From Veillonellaceae bacterium (GTDB taxonomy: Bacteria > Bacillota > Negativicutes > Veillonellales > Veillonellaceae): a stretch of 26,008 nt of DNA. Position 1 is the first letter of the stretch. The number at the start of each line of letters is the position of its first letter. The position numbers and the translations under genes were made by a program. The DNA lies in the NCBI GenBank assembly GCA_900765165.1, contig CAAFQR010000082.1:1-26008 (forward strand). The letters are read 5' to 3'. Of the stretch, positions 7,627 through 15,716 are shown piece by piece. Under the pieces are notes generated by a model. That model saw only the letters and a list, made by a program, of their open reading frames with translations, was not told the origin of the DNA and made no database searches.

Positions 7627-8361
7627 TCACTTAAATTTTCCAATCAATACCGCGTCCGGCACGGCTTGCTCTAATTCCACACGGTCACTGGAGTTCACTG
7701 CTACCAGTAAGGTCGTGGCCGGGCCGGCCGGCTTGTGCCACAGTGCTTCTTCCTCTGCCGTGCCTACGAGCTCGACTTCAAGACCGGCCAGCTTTGCCAT
7801 ACTGTGCGCCTCCCGATAAATGCCGTGAGAGCCTACAGGGAGCATGTCGGTGGTCACCGAAAGGCCGCGAATGATGCGTAATTGGCTATACGTGACGGCT
7901 TTATCTGCTTCTTCTAGCACCTCGGCACCGACTAAGGGCTTCCCGACGCGGTACAGCACGTCGCCAATATGGACGCTGTTCTGTGTCTTCTTTGAAGCCG
8001 GCTTGATGCCCACAGCACTAACGCCCACCGATGTGCCCTTAGTGGTCATAGTATTCTCCGAACTGCCGTTAATCTCAACCGTAGGACAACCGGCCTTCGT
8101 CAGTTCGTCCTTTACGCCGGCAAGAGAGCGCTGACCGATGGTTTGCCACGGATTGCCTACTAAATGCATGAGCGCCGTTGGCTCTGCGCCGTAAGCGAGG
8201 AGTTCCATGATAACAACCCGAGCGGTAGCAGCGCCGACGATTTCCGGCGTCGTTACCAGCATATCGCCCGGTAGTTCACCGATGCCGGCTGCCACATCGC
8301 CGGCCATGACCAGCTCATCGCCATTGGGCAAGGGAATTATGGTTAAATCTCTAAATCGCAC
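7627..8361 (-). CDS. PurM/AIR-synthase-like kinase, candidate alpha-ribazole kinase
   Basis: This 244-residue protein resembles the PurM/ThiL/SelD/HypE superfamily of ATP-binding enzymes. Supporting blocks are AGDVAAGIGELPGDML near the N-terminus, AARVVIME-type helix residues (ATARVVIMELLAYGAEP), and GTSVGVSAVG before the C-terminal lobe. I recall that alpha-ribazole kinase CblS, a cobalamin lower-ligand salvage enzyme described in Listeria and Geobacillus, is often annotated as AIR-synthase-like, and a B12-dependent locus lies nearby. That function is an inference; thiamine-phosphate-kinase-like roles are alternatives. It is shorter than PurM (about 340 residues), so PurM itself is unlikely. 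GTG start with AAAGGAGG about 7 bases upstream. Confidence 0.6.
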   Translation of the reverse strand: MRFRDLTIIPLPNGDELVMAGDVAAGIGELPGDMLVTTPEIVGAATARVVIMELLAYGAEPTALMHLVGNPWQTIGQRSLAGVKDELTKAGCPTVEINGSSENTMTTKGTSVGVSAVGIKPASKKTQNSVHIGDVLYRVGKPLVGAEVLEEADKAVTYSQLRIIRGLSVTTDMLPVGSHGIYREAHSMAKLAGLEVELVGTAEEEALWHKPAGPATTLLVAVNSSDRVELEQAVPDAVLIGKFK

Positions 8362-8445
8362 AGCGCCGCCTCCTTTGTTGTTGCTCTAAAATCCGTTACA
8401 TTTGTGCAGGGTGTTTATTTCACAATCCCTGACTCTATGGTATTC

Positions 8446-8474
8446 ATTGTACACGACTGGCGCAACGAGGACAA
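8446..8474 (-). promoter_or_regulatory. promoter for the AIR-synthase-like gene
   Basis: Read on the - strand, TTGTCC (8469-8474) and TACAAT (8446-8451) are separated by 17 bases. The start codon lies about 80 bases downstream. Confidence 0.5.
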
Positions 8475-8490
8475 CTCAGCGAGTCGGTTC

Positions 8491-8519
8491 TTTAAAAAAG
8501 TTGGTAATTCTTCTATAAT
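8491..8519 (+). promoter_or_regulatory. promoter for the M20 amidohydrolase
   Basis: A perfect -10 (TATAAT, 8514-8519) lies 17 bases after a weak -35 (TTTAAA, 8491-8496). The start codon follows about 57 bases later. This and the - strand promoter share a 215-base divergent region. Confidence 0.5.
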
Positions 8520-8576
8520 GAAGGTATACGTTACAAGCACGTTCTCCCTTTTGTCATAGGAAAGGATGATATACTC

Positions 8577-9830
8577 ATGGTCAACCAGCATCGTTTAGAA
8601 ACTCATCTGGAAGTTGTACATGCGTTCAGCACCATCGAAGGCGTACCGGGCGTTAACCGTCTCGCCTTCTCCGACCAGGATTGGCGCGTGCGCGACTTTC
8701 TCATGTCTCGTCTTGAATCCCTCGGCTTGCCCTTAAAGGTAGACGCCTTCGGAAATGTTATCGCTCATTGGCAAGGCTCGAATGCAGATGCGCCGACGGT
8801 CCTCATCGGGTCCCATACGGACAGCGTGCCCCGCGGTGGTCAGTTTGATGGCATGGCCGGCATTCTCGCCGCTATCGAAGCGGTACAGAGCCTGCAGGAA
8901 GACGGCTTCACGCCGGAATGCTCCATCGATATCGTCCTCTTCATGTGCGAAGAATCCAGTCGCTTTGGCGTTGCTACCTTGGGCAGTCACGCTATGCGCG
9001 GCCTCCTCAGCGCCAAACGACTTCACGAATTAACGGACAGCGAAGGCACGTCCTTATACGATGTGTTGAAGGCGCGTGGTCTCGACCCGGACAATGTGCC
9101 GAATCAGAAATTCACTACGCCGCTGAAGGCATTCTTAGAGCTCCATATCGAACAAGGCGCCGTGCTGGAAAACGCCGAATGTCCTCTCGGCATCGTAACG
9201 GGTATTTCCGCACCGTCTCGCTTTAACCTTACCATTCATGGTACCGCCGGTCACAGTGGCGCTACGCCTATGGCCGACCGTCACGATGGTCTTTGCGCCG
9301 CTGCTGAAATTATCCTCGCCACGGAAGCAGCCGCCAAGGCCGCATCCGATACGCCGATTGTAGCCACCATTGGCTCCGTCAACGTATTGCCTGGCGTTAT
9401 GAACGTTATCCCCGGCGAAGTTACCTTAGGCCTCGACGTCCGCAGCATTTACAACGACGCTAAGCAAGCCGTATCGGCAGCCATCCTCGCAAAAGCCGAA
9501 AAGATTTGCCAGGCTCGTGACATTCCGCTGACCATCAACAAATTGTCTGAAGAAAAGCCGCTCATGATCTCTCAAGCCATGATTAGTGCCATGGAAACGG
9601 TAGCCAACGAAGAACACTTCCCGTATATGACATTGCCTAGTGGCGCCGGCCATGATGCTATGAACTGGGGCGACTATACCGAAGTGGGCATGATCTTCAT
9701 CCCGTGCCGTCACGGCATTAGCCACAACCCGGACGAAGAAATTAACATGGACGACCTCGTACTGGGCACACAGTACCTAGAAGCACTGTTAAAGAAAATC
9801 TCCCATACCGATTTCGTCATCGAAGCGTAA
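8577..9830 (+). CDS. M20 family amidohydrolase (allantoate / N-carbamoyl-L-amino acid hydrolase type)
   Basis: This 417-residue protein has the usual length of the hydantoinase/carbamoylase subfamily of M20 metallohydrolases. All expected two-metal ligands are visible: H80 in IGSHTDSV, D91 in GGQFDG, the Glu pair 125/126 in MCEESSRFG, H190 in LELHIEQG and H383 in HGISHNPDE. GTAGHSGATPM lies in the dimerisation domain and R289 in LDVRS is the conserved substrate-binding arginine. Such enzymes cleave allantoate, ureidoglycolate, N-carbamoyl amino acids or beta-ureidopropionate, releasing ammonia and CO2. Sequence alone does not fix the substrate. A nearby guanine deaminase makes purine-derived ureides attractive. 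AAAGGATG ribosome site upstream of the ATG. Confidence 0.88.
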   Translation: MVNQHRLETHLEVVHAFSTIEGVPGVNRLAFSDQDWRVRDFLMSRLESLGLPLKVDAFGNVIAHWQGSNADAPTVLIGSHTDSVPRGGQFDGMAGILAAIEAVQSLQEDGFTPECSIDIVLFMCEESSRFGVATLGSHAMRGLLSAKRLHELTDSEGTSLYDVLKARGLDPDNVPNQKFTTPLKAFLELHIEQGAVLENAECPLGIVTGISAPSRFNLTIHGTAGHSGATPMADRHDGLCAAAEIILATEAAAKAASDTPIVATIGSVNVLPGVMNVIPGEVTLGLDVRSIYNDAKQAVSAAILAKAEKICQARDIPLTINKLSEEKPLMISQAMISAMETVANEEHFPYMTLPSGAGHDAMNWGDYTEVGMIFIPCRHGISHNPDEEINMDDLVLGTQYLEALLKKISHTDFVIEA

Positions 9831-9840
9831 TCACTCATGC

Positions 9841-9895
9841 GAAAAGCCGTTATAAAGCCAGCAACGAACTGGCCTTATAACGGCTTTTCTTTTTA
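9841..9895. terminator. terminator between the M20 hydrolase and the Pdu operon end
   Basis: A 21-base stem with one A-C mismatch (9841-9861 with 9869-9889) has a 7-base loop and ends GGCTTTTCTTTTT on the + strand. The - strand side ends GGCTTTTCGC, so it may also stop the Pdu transcript, though less strongly. Confidence 0.85.
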
Positions 9896-9933
9896 AAGGC
9901 ATAACTGGGAGGTCCATCTAACGGGTAGTGATA

Positions 9934-10401
9934 CTACACGATATCATAGAGCTTTTTGAAAATTTCCGGGTCGCACGGGTATTCTTCACCGTTTACGCCA
10001 CGGATAACCCAGTCTCCGGGATTCGTTTTCACTACGCCGTTTAAGGTCAATAAGTAGCCCGCTCCTTCAGAGCGAACGGCTGTTAAATCATTGGGTTTAT
10101 GACGAATTGCAACGGCCACAGTGTCGCGCGCTTTTTCCTGCGCATTTAAGGCGACCACTTCGGCTGCGCAATGGGTTATCAAAAGTTGGTTAATATCTAT
10201 GGGGTTGTCATAATCCTTGCAAATCGCATGGAGCTTTCGTGTAAAGTCGCTATCAAAGGTCAATACTAAGGGCTCATCCGCTTCGCTATTCGATTTATAT
10301 TTATAGGCTTTAAAGCCATCGTGTTCAGACGCCGTTAAATACCTATAATCCAGCGTATACGCTGCCATTAATACTGTTGCTAGGTTCTTCTTGAAATCCA
10401 T
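9934..10401 (-). CDS. unrecognised protein, last gene of the Pdu operon
   Basis: I do not recognise this 155-residue protein as a known Pdu component. It follows pduV in the same direction with a 14-base gap, and an AAGGGGTG ribosome site precedes its ATG, so it is very probably the last operon gene. No membrane segment or signal peptide is seen. The C-terminal block at residues 128-152 (NPGDWVIRGVNGEEYPC, then DPEIFKKLYD) resembles a short domain I remember from phage and prophage proteins (PGDWIIxGVxGExYPCxPDIFxxTY). The preceding 125 residues match nothing I know; FKAYKYKSNSEADEP looks like a surface loop. Three cysteines are present, including C143 in the motif. Confidence 0.7.
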   Translation of the reverse strand: MDFKKNLATVLMAAYTLDYRYLTASEHDGFKAYKYKSNSEADEPLVLTFDSDFTRKLHAICKDYDNPIDINQLLITHCAAEVVALNAQEKARDTVAVAIRHKPNDLTAVRSEGAGYLLTLNGVVKTNPGDWVIRGVNGEEYPCDPEIFKKLYDIV

Positions 10402-10415
10402 GCCTATTGCACCCC

Positions 10416-10862
10416 TTATTCCTCTTTTACTATGTGTGCCCGCAACGCCGCTACCGAAGCTTCGTCGTACACAGACACTTCAAAGATTTTTTCCACGCCG
10501 GCAGCCAGCAGATTTTTGCGAGCTTCTTCTGTGGACTTGCCATTGTCTATTTTTGTAATCACACCGATAACTTCTCGATTAAATGCAGTGGCAAAATTCG
10601 GTGGAAATAATGTTTCCGTGCTACCTGCTTCTTGCAGTAGCATTACCACATCCGCATCATACGAATGAATCATAATCGCCCGATAATATACGGGATTTTC
10701 CAGAAACTCGCCAGGCGTGTCGATTATATTGCCAATCCGGTTAATGGATTGCGTCTTTAACCCTGACGGCGAGCCATATACCAACATATTAGACAAAGTA
10801 GTCTTACCTACCTCAGTACGTCCTACCATGAGGATTGTCTTCAATTGATTACTATCTTTCAT
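10416..10862 (-). CDS. pduV: PduV/EutP family P-loop GTPase-like protein
   Basis: This 148-residue protein is a small P-loop NTPase of the EutP/PduV family. The Walker A loop is GRTEVGKT (residues 14-21), a DTPGEF switch motif is at 48-53 and TKID, the G4 guanine-specificity motif, is at 103-106. In Salmonella PduV associates with the outside of the microcompartment and affects its movement in the cell. EutP relatives have been reported with acetate kinase activity, which is of interest because no PduW propionate kinase is present in this window. ATG start with AAGAGGATGG upstream; the gap to pduU is only 15 bases. Confidence 0.92.
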   Translation of the reverse strand: MKDSNQLKTILMVGRTEVGKTTLSNMLVYGSPSGLKTQSINRIGNIIDTPGEFLENPVYYRAIMIHSYDADVVMLLQEAGSTETLFPPNFATAFNREVIGVITKIDNGKSTEEARKNLLAAGVEKIFEVSVYDEASVAALRAHIVKEE

Positions 10863-10877
10863 AATTATTCCATCCTC

Positions 10878-11240
10878 TTAGGTTTTTGTCAAAGGTGCCG
10901 GATAAAATCCTAAGATTTTTTCAAGTCCATCCAGTACGGCGCGCATAGCGGCTTCGACGGCGGATACGTCCCCGGTGATGAGCAAAGACCCGGAGAAGCG
11001 GTCTACAAAGCCCATTTCAATACCGGCTGCTTTAGACGCAATATCGGCCGCTACAATAGAACCTTCGCTCGGCGTGATGGTCAAGATGCCGATGGCTTTT
11101 TTAGACTCTTCGGCCAGCCCCATCTTGCGGAATAGCTCCGGCTTAGGCTTAGCAATAATATGGGCGATGGTGACCTGTTTACCAGGCACAAATTCTTGTA
11201 TAATGCGTTGTTTTACTTCAGTTTTAGGTAAATTATCCAT
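10878..11240 (-). CDS. pduU: microcompartment shell protein PduU (EutS-like, permuted BMC domain)
   Basis: This 120-residue protein is a circularly permuted BMC-domain protein of the PduU/EutS type. The N-terminal segment RIIQEFVPGKQVTIAHIIA forms the small beta-barrel cap of the hexamer in known structures, and AIGILTITPSEGSIVAADIA starts the permuted BMC core. GDVSAVEAAMRAVLDGLEKILGF ends it. It builds minor hexameric facets of the shell whose pore is capped. A 153-base gap separates it from pduF, the longest gap inside the operon; that gap holds a complex inverted repeat. GTGAGGG lies upstream of the ATG. Confidence 0.94.
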   Translation of the reverse strand: MDNLPKTEVKQRIIQEFVPGKQVTIAHIIAKPKPELFRKMGLAEESKKAIGILTITPSEGSIVAADIASKAAGIEMGFVDRFSGSLLITGDVSAVEAAMRAVLDGLEKILGFYPAPLTKT

Positions 11241-11327
11241 ACATATACCCTCACTTTTTACGTATTGCCACAGGATGTTAACACTATGGTTAGCACAAAC
11301 TGCTTAGGGGACTTTTATTTCACAGGT

Positions 11328-11385
11328 GTTGGCCACAGCGGCGGTATCGCGCGTTAACCGGCGCAAGCCCGCCGTTTCAGCCAAC
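11328..11385. repeat. nested inverted repeat in the pduF-pduU gap
   Basis: Three stems are nested: GTTGGC (11328-11333) with GCCAAC (11380-11385), CGGCGG (11339-11344) with CCGCCG (11369-11374), and GCGC (11349-11352) with GCGC (11361-11364). No T run follows on either strand, so it does not look like an intrinsic terminator. It may act as an RNA stability or processing element that sets pduUV levels. Confidence 0.5.
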
Positions 11386-11393
11386 TATGAATT

Positions 11394-12119
11394 CTATTTA
11401 GGTATAACGAGTAGAGAAAAGGCAACAGCGGCTACAGCGCCAATGATGGGACCAACGATAGGAACCCACGCATAGCCCCAGTTGGCAGTGCCTTTATTGG
11501 GAATCGGCAGGATAGTGTAAGCCAGGCGCGGACCGAAGTCACGAGCCGGATTCAACGCGTACCCCGTAGTCGAACCAAAGGACATACCGATGGAAGCGAC
11601 TAAGATACCAACGATAAACGGAGCAAACCCTTCTGACATTTTACCTAAACATAAAATGGCGAGCATAAACATAAAAATGGCGATGATTTCAGAAATGAGG
11701 TTTAACGCGCGATTATCGCTAGCCGGACCGGTAGCAAAGATACCAACGACGTTACCTTCATCAGGGCCGGTAATTTTGAAATGAGGATAGTAGTGAAGTG
11801 CGGTTATAGCGGAGCCGACGAAAGCACCGGCGACTTGCGCTACGCACACGCCTAACACTTGATTCCACGGGAATAAACCACCGGCAGCCAAGGATATGGT
11901 AACGGCCGGATTCAGATGACCGGGGCCACCTAACGCAACAGCTACATACACACCAAAGGTTACCGCGAAGGCCCACCCGAAAATAATGTTCAACCAATTC
12001 GTCTTAAAAGCACCGACGATTGTCCCTTTTAATAAGATAGAGGCGTTCGTCCCACTACCGAAAGCCATGAGTACTGCTGTCCCTACAAATTCACTAAGCA
12101 GCAAATGTGTCGTATCCAT
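11394..12119 (-). CDS. pduF: glycerol/propanediol facilitator (MIP family, PduF-like)
   Basis: This 241-residue protein is an aquaglyceroporin with six membrane segments and two NPA half-helices. The NPA boxes are HLNPAVT (residues 70-72) and ALNPARDFGPRL (190-192); Asp after NPAR is the mark of glycerol-conducting members such as GlpF. It should let 1,2-propanediol or glycerol cross the cell membrane. In Salmonella pduF is transcribed divergently from pduA next to pocR; here it is embedded between pduQ and pduU. AAGGAGACAT lies upstream of the ATG. Confidence 0.93.
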   Translation of the reverse strand: MDTTHLLLSEFVGTAVLMAFGSGTNASILLKGTIVGAFKTNWLNIIFGWAFAVTFGVYVAVALGGPGHLNPAVTISLAAGGLFPWNQVLGVCVAQVAGAFVGSAITALHYYPHFKITGPDEGNVVGIFATGPASDNRALNLISEIIAIFMFMLAILCLGKMSEGFAPFIVGILVASIGMSFGSTTGYALNPARDFGPRLAYTILPIPNKGTANWGYAWVPIVGPIIGAVAAVAFSLLVIPK

Positions 12120-12131
12120 AAGTATGTCTCC

Positions 12132-13253
12132 TTACAGCACCATCAACAAGATATTGATTAACTCCTCTTTCGTCGCTTTGCACGGATTCGTTTTGTACGT
12201 CATATCTTCTATTGCTTTTTCGGCCAACAACGTTACTTTGGATTTCAACTCAGCAGGATCGAGTCCTGTCGCTTCGGTAATCGTCATAGGGCACTGTACC
12301 GTGCTCGCTAACTGTAATATTGCCTTAACTAAGGCAGTAACTGCTTCTTTGTCAGCAGCTTCATGAGCTGCAAACCCTAATGCCCGAGATACCTTGGCAT
12401 ATTTAGTAAGAGCTCGTTCATTATGCATCGCATTAAAAGCCACCACAGGGGCAATTAAGATGGCATTCGCCAAGCCATGAGGCACATGGAATTGACCGCC
12501 CAGTTGGTGCGCCATGGCATGGGTTATGCCTACACCGACACGACTAAAGGCGAGGCCTGCCATGCACGACGCTTCATGCATATACATGCGATCCATTTCG
12601 GTAACATCCGCACTGCAGCAACGCGGTAAATAAGTAAACACCGTCGCAATTGCTTTTTCCGATAACGCGTCGGAGAAAATATCACTGTCCGTTGATACCA
12701 GTGCTTCTAAAGCATGCACAAGAGCATCCATGCCGCTATAAGCTGTTACCTTTGGTGGTGCCGATTTTACGAATAACGGTGTCAAAAGCGCCTCATCAGG
12801 CAACACCGCTTCGTCTAACAAAGGATATTTTGTCTGATTGGTCGGGTCGGTAATAACCGCAAAGGACGTTACCTCCGAGCCGGTACCGCTAGTCGTAGGA
12901 ATAGCGATGAAATGCTGTCGCTTTTTACCACTCAGCTTCGCTGCAAAATACAGAATTCCTTTAGTTAAATCAATAGCCGAGCCACCGCCGATGGCGATGG
13001 CCGTCGTCGGCCCTACCGTGTTTAAAAATTCAATACCTTTGACTACCTTGGCAATGGGCGGATCCGGTACTACATCAGAGTAGACCGTTACTTGGTTCTG
13101 CTGCTCCAGCCGCTTCACCAAGGTCTCAAAGGTTTCACTGCCTACCATAAAGGGGTCACACACGATTAAAATGCGTTCGCCCCGCAAGCTATCTAAGCGG
13201 TCCAGCGAATCCGGGCCCGCATAGATGTCCGTTTTAAATGTCCACTTTTCCAT
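12132..13253 (-). CDS. pduQ: propanol dehydrogenase, iron-dependent (PduQ)
   Basis: This 373-residue protein is a group III iron-containing alcohol dehydrogenase. The nucleotide site is AIGGGSAIDLTKG, and SGMDALVHALEALVS plus GITHAMAHQLGGQFHVPHG carry the metal-binding residues. PduQ reduces propionaldehyde to 1-propanol (or 3-hydroxypropionaldehyde to 1,3-propanediol) and regenerates NAD+ for PduP inside the shell. The start is placed at the ATG of MEKWTFKT because it lines up with the Salmonella N-terminus and has AGGTAGG 8 bases upstream; GTG 13262 and ATG 13259 are in-frame alternatives close to the ribosome site. The start lies about 10 bases after the pduP stop. Confidence 0.92.
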   Translation of the reverse strand: MEKWTFKTDIYAGPDSLDRLDSLRGERILIVCDPFMVGSETFETLVKRLEQQNQVTVYSDVVPDPPIAKVVKGIEFLNTVGPTTAIAIGGGSAIDLTKGILYFAAKLSGKKRQHFIAIPTTSGTGSEVTSFAVITDPTNQTKYPLLDEAVLPDEALLTPLFVKSAPPKVTAYSGMDALVHALEALVSTDSDIFSDALSEKAIATVFTYLPRCCSADVTEMDRMYMHEASCMAGLAFSRVGVGITHAMAHQLGGQFHVPHGLANAILIAPVVAFNAMHNERALTKYAKVSRALGFAAHEAADKEAVTALVKAILQLASTVQCPMTITEATGLDPAELKSKVTLLAEKAIEDMTYKTNPCKATKEELINILLMVL

Positions 13254-13262
13254 AGACATCAC

Positions 13263-14675
13263 CTACCTAATTTGGAAGCCGGTAGTTAAGCAGCAACGTC
13301 TACGACGAGCAAAATGACGAGCTGTAGTCGTAGCTTCACCGGTCGGTGTAGCAATGGTAAAGGTGGTCGTGCCTTCGCCATTAAAGCCAAGACCGGCATA
13401 GGACGGACCATTCTTTACAAAGATGGACGTCTTCATAGCGCGGGCCATTTTGTTGAGTCGTTCCATGTTTAAGGAATGCATCGTTGCTGTGTGATGTAAC
13501 CCATTTTCCAAGAATAATGCCGTTGCCAAACCGTCTTCAAAGCTGTCTACGGTTACGATAGGCAAAATCGGCATGAGCATTTCCGTCGTAGCAAACGGGT
13601 GATGCTTGTCGGTACGCATAATGATGAGGCGCGGATCGCCTTCCACATTAATGCCTGCCGCTTTTAAAATTACCCCTGCATTGCGGCCTACAAATTTACG
13701 GTTCGGCGTGCCATTAGCCTGTAAGGTTAATGCCAAGAGCGTGTCGATGGTCTTCTGATCTTCGATAAGAATGCAACCGGCCTTTACCATTTCCGCCGTC
13801 AATTCATCGGCAATAGAGCGAATCGCTACGACGCTCTTTTCAGCAATACACAGAATGTTGTTATCAAAGCTGGCGCCCATAACGATGTCCTGTGCGGCTT
13901 TTTTAATGTTAGCCGTTTCATCCACGAAAGCTGGTGGATTACCGGCACCGGCGCCAATAACCTTCTTGCCGCTGCACAGTGCTTGATGCACAACACCAGG
14001 GCCACCGGTAACGACGAGCAAGGAAATATCCGGATGAGTCATCATTTCCTGCGCCGCTTCAATGGACGGTTCCGCAATGGTTACGAGCAAGTTCGGAATG
14101 CCAATAGCCTCCGTTACGATGTTATTGAGCTGACCAATGAGCCAACGGGATACATGTTTAGCGCCGGGATGAACGCTGAACATGACTGCATTGCCTGCTG
14201 CTAACATGCCGATGGAATTGCAAATTAACGTTTCCGACGGGTTCGTACTCGGTGTAACGGCGCCAATAACGCCGTACGGCGATAATTCGTACAAGGTCAT
14301 GCCATTGTCGCCGGTTTCGCATTCTGTTATCAAATCTTCCACACCAGGTGTTTTATCGATGGTGAGATTCAATTTGATAACTTTATCGGCTACACGGCCC
14401 ATGCCGGTTTCTTCGTACGTCATTTCAGCTAACTTATTCACCAAAGGACGCATGCCGGTCCGAATTGCTTCGATAGCTTTACTTCTCGTAGCCAATGTGC
14501 ATTCTTCAAATTTATGTTGGGCCTCTTTAGCTGCTGCTACGGCAGCGGCTACGGTCGTAAATACCCCCGGTTCCCCGGGTACCGCCTCACTGGATGGCGG
14601 CGTCACCGTTGGTTGTCCCGCAATTTCCATCACTAAGGAGCGAATCATGCGTTCCAACTCTGCCTTATTTTCCAT
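13263..14675 (-). CDS. pduP: CoA-acylating propionaldehyde dehydrogenase (PduP)
   Basis: This 470-residue aldehyde dehydrogenase converts propionaldehyde, CoA and NAD+ to propionyl-CoA. The catalytic cysteine is C276 in SFDNNILCIAEKSVV, and the coenzyme site includes VVTGGPGVV and IGAGAGNPPAFVD. The first 18 residues (MENKAELERMIRSLVMEI) form an amphipathic helix, followed by a Pro/Ser/Glu linker up to about residue 40. That is the encapsulation peptide layout known for Salmonella PduP. The C-terminus has the family's TTTARHFARRRRC ending. It overlaps pduO by 11 bases, and its GGAGG ribosome site lies inside pduO. Confidence 0.96.
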   Translation of the reverse strand: MENKAELERMIRSLVMEIAGQPTVTPPSSEAVPGEPGVFTTVAAAVAAAKEAQHKFEECTLATRSKAIEAIRTGMRPLVNKLAEMTYEETGMGRVADKVIKLNLTIDKTPGVEDLITECETGDNGMTLYELSPYGVIGAVTPSTNPSETLICNSIGMLAAGNAVMFSVHPGAKHVSRWLIGQLNNIVTEAIGIPNLLVTIAEPSIEAAQEMMTHPDISLLVVTGGPGVVHQALCSGKKVIGAGAGNPPAFVDETANIKKAAQDIVMGASFDNNILCIAEKSVVAIRSIADELTAEMVKAGCILIEDQKTIDTLLALTLQANGTPNRKFVGRNAGVILKAAGINVEGDPRLIIMRTDKHHPFATTEMLMPILPIVTVDSFEDGLATALFLENGLHHTATMHSLNMERLNKMARAMKTSIFVKNGPSYAGLGFNGEGTTTFTIATPTGEATTTARHFARRRRCCLTTGFQIR

Positions 14676-15705
14676 AACTATCCTCCATGTACATCAACGC
14701 ATGAGTACCGATTGCCACGTCTTCATCAACCGTACCACCACTAATTCCTAAGCCGCCTACAATGGTCCCATCAACGCGGATAGGGAACCCACCGCCAAAG
14801 GTGACAATCTTGCGATTCACCATGGCTTCGATTTGGTAGAGCGGCGACCCCGGTAATACTTGAGTGCTTAACGCTTGGGTTGGTGCCTTTAAGGCTACCG
14901 CCGTATACGCTTTGCCTTGAGCAATGTCATTGCTGACCAGAAGGGCGCCGTCCATGCGATATAGCAGGACCGGATTGCCACTGGCATCCACAACCGACAC
15001 CACTACAGGCACCTTCATAGCCTCACTTTTCTCAATGGCCCCCTCTAGGAGTTTCATAGCACAACGGCGTAGATCAAAAGCTTTGGACGCTGGCGCTGTG
15101 CCTTTTATTTCAGCATCGGTAGCACTCGCTTTAGCGCCTTGCGCTACAGCCAGCTTATCGGTAACGCGCTTCACTACTTCTTCGGTAAAGCCTACAAAAT
15201 CCTCCATGCGCGCCAAGGTGAAAATACAATCGGACAAGCGATTCACAAAGGCTTTCGCTTCCGGTCGCAACGGTTCACCGTGACTTAACACGATTAGGGC
15301 CCGTTCTGCCCGGCGGCAAACCGTTCGGGCTACATGTAACTCTGCAGCCGCTTGGTTATTGCCTTGATAGATAAAACTTCTAAGCGGCGGCAACGCTGCT
15401 GTATATTCGTCAATAATGTGCTCTAGTTCGGCTACGTCGTCCATTTCCAACAGCGTAGCGTACTTAACAACATTCTTTATATCAGCAGTCGCTACTTCCG
15501 CACATAAGCGAAACAGCTGCCCTTGCAGCTTGTGCAAGATTTCTCTGGTCCGCTCGTATTTAACAACTTTTTCACACAAGCTAATGTGTGCATTTAATTC
15601 GTCTAAGGTCCCATAAGCCTGAACACGGTTCGAATCCTTGGGGATGCGAACCCCATCGAAAAGCCCTGTCGTTCCCTTATCGCCGGTTTTTGTATAAATT
15701 GCCAT
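14665..15705 (-). CDS. pduO: ATP:cob(I)alamin adenosyltransferase fused to a GlcG/HbpS domain (PduO)
   Basis: This 346-residue two-domain protein supplies adenosylcobalamin for the diol dehydratase. Residues 1 to about 190 are the PduO-type adenosyltransferase: TKTGDKGTTGLFDG at the ATP-binding N-terminus, RTVCRRAERAL at 127-137 and VNRLSDCIF at 154-162. Residues from about 213 to the end are a GlcG/HbpS (DUF336) domain, with VVVSVVDASGNPVLLYRMDGA and GGFPIRVDGTIVGGLGISGG. In Salmonella that domain binds haem. The reductase PduS, which gives cob(I)alamin in Salmonella, is absent here, so another reductase must feed this enzyme. GGAGGCCGG lies upstream of the ATG. Confidence 0.95.
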   Translation of the reverse strand: MAIYTKTGDKGTTGLFDGVRIPKDSNRVQAYGTLDELNAHISLCEKVVKYERTREILHKLQGQLFRLCAEVATADIKNVVKYATLLEMDDVAELEHIIDEYTAALPPLRSFIYQGNNQAAAELHVARTVCRRAERALIVLSHGEPLRPEAKAFVNRLSDCIFTLARMEDFVGFTEEVVKRVTDKLAVAQGAKASATDAEIKGTAPASKAFDLRRCAMKLLEGAIEKSEAMKVPVVVSVVDASGNPVLLYRMDGALLVSNDIAQGKAYTAVALKAPTQALSTQVLPGSPLYQIEAMVNRKIVTFGGGFPIRVDGTIVGGLGISGGTVDEDVAIGTHALMYMEDSYGK

Positions 15706-15716
15706 AACCGGCCTCC

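Noticed and set aside
7627..8361. purM, phosphoribosylformylglycinamidine cyclo-ligase
   Set aside because: The protein is about 100 residues too short and lacks purine biosynthesis neighbours.
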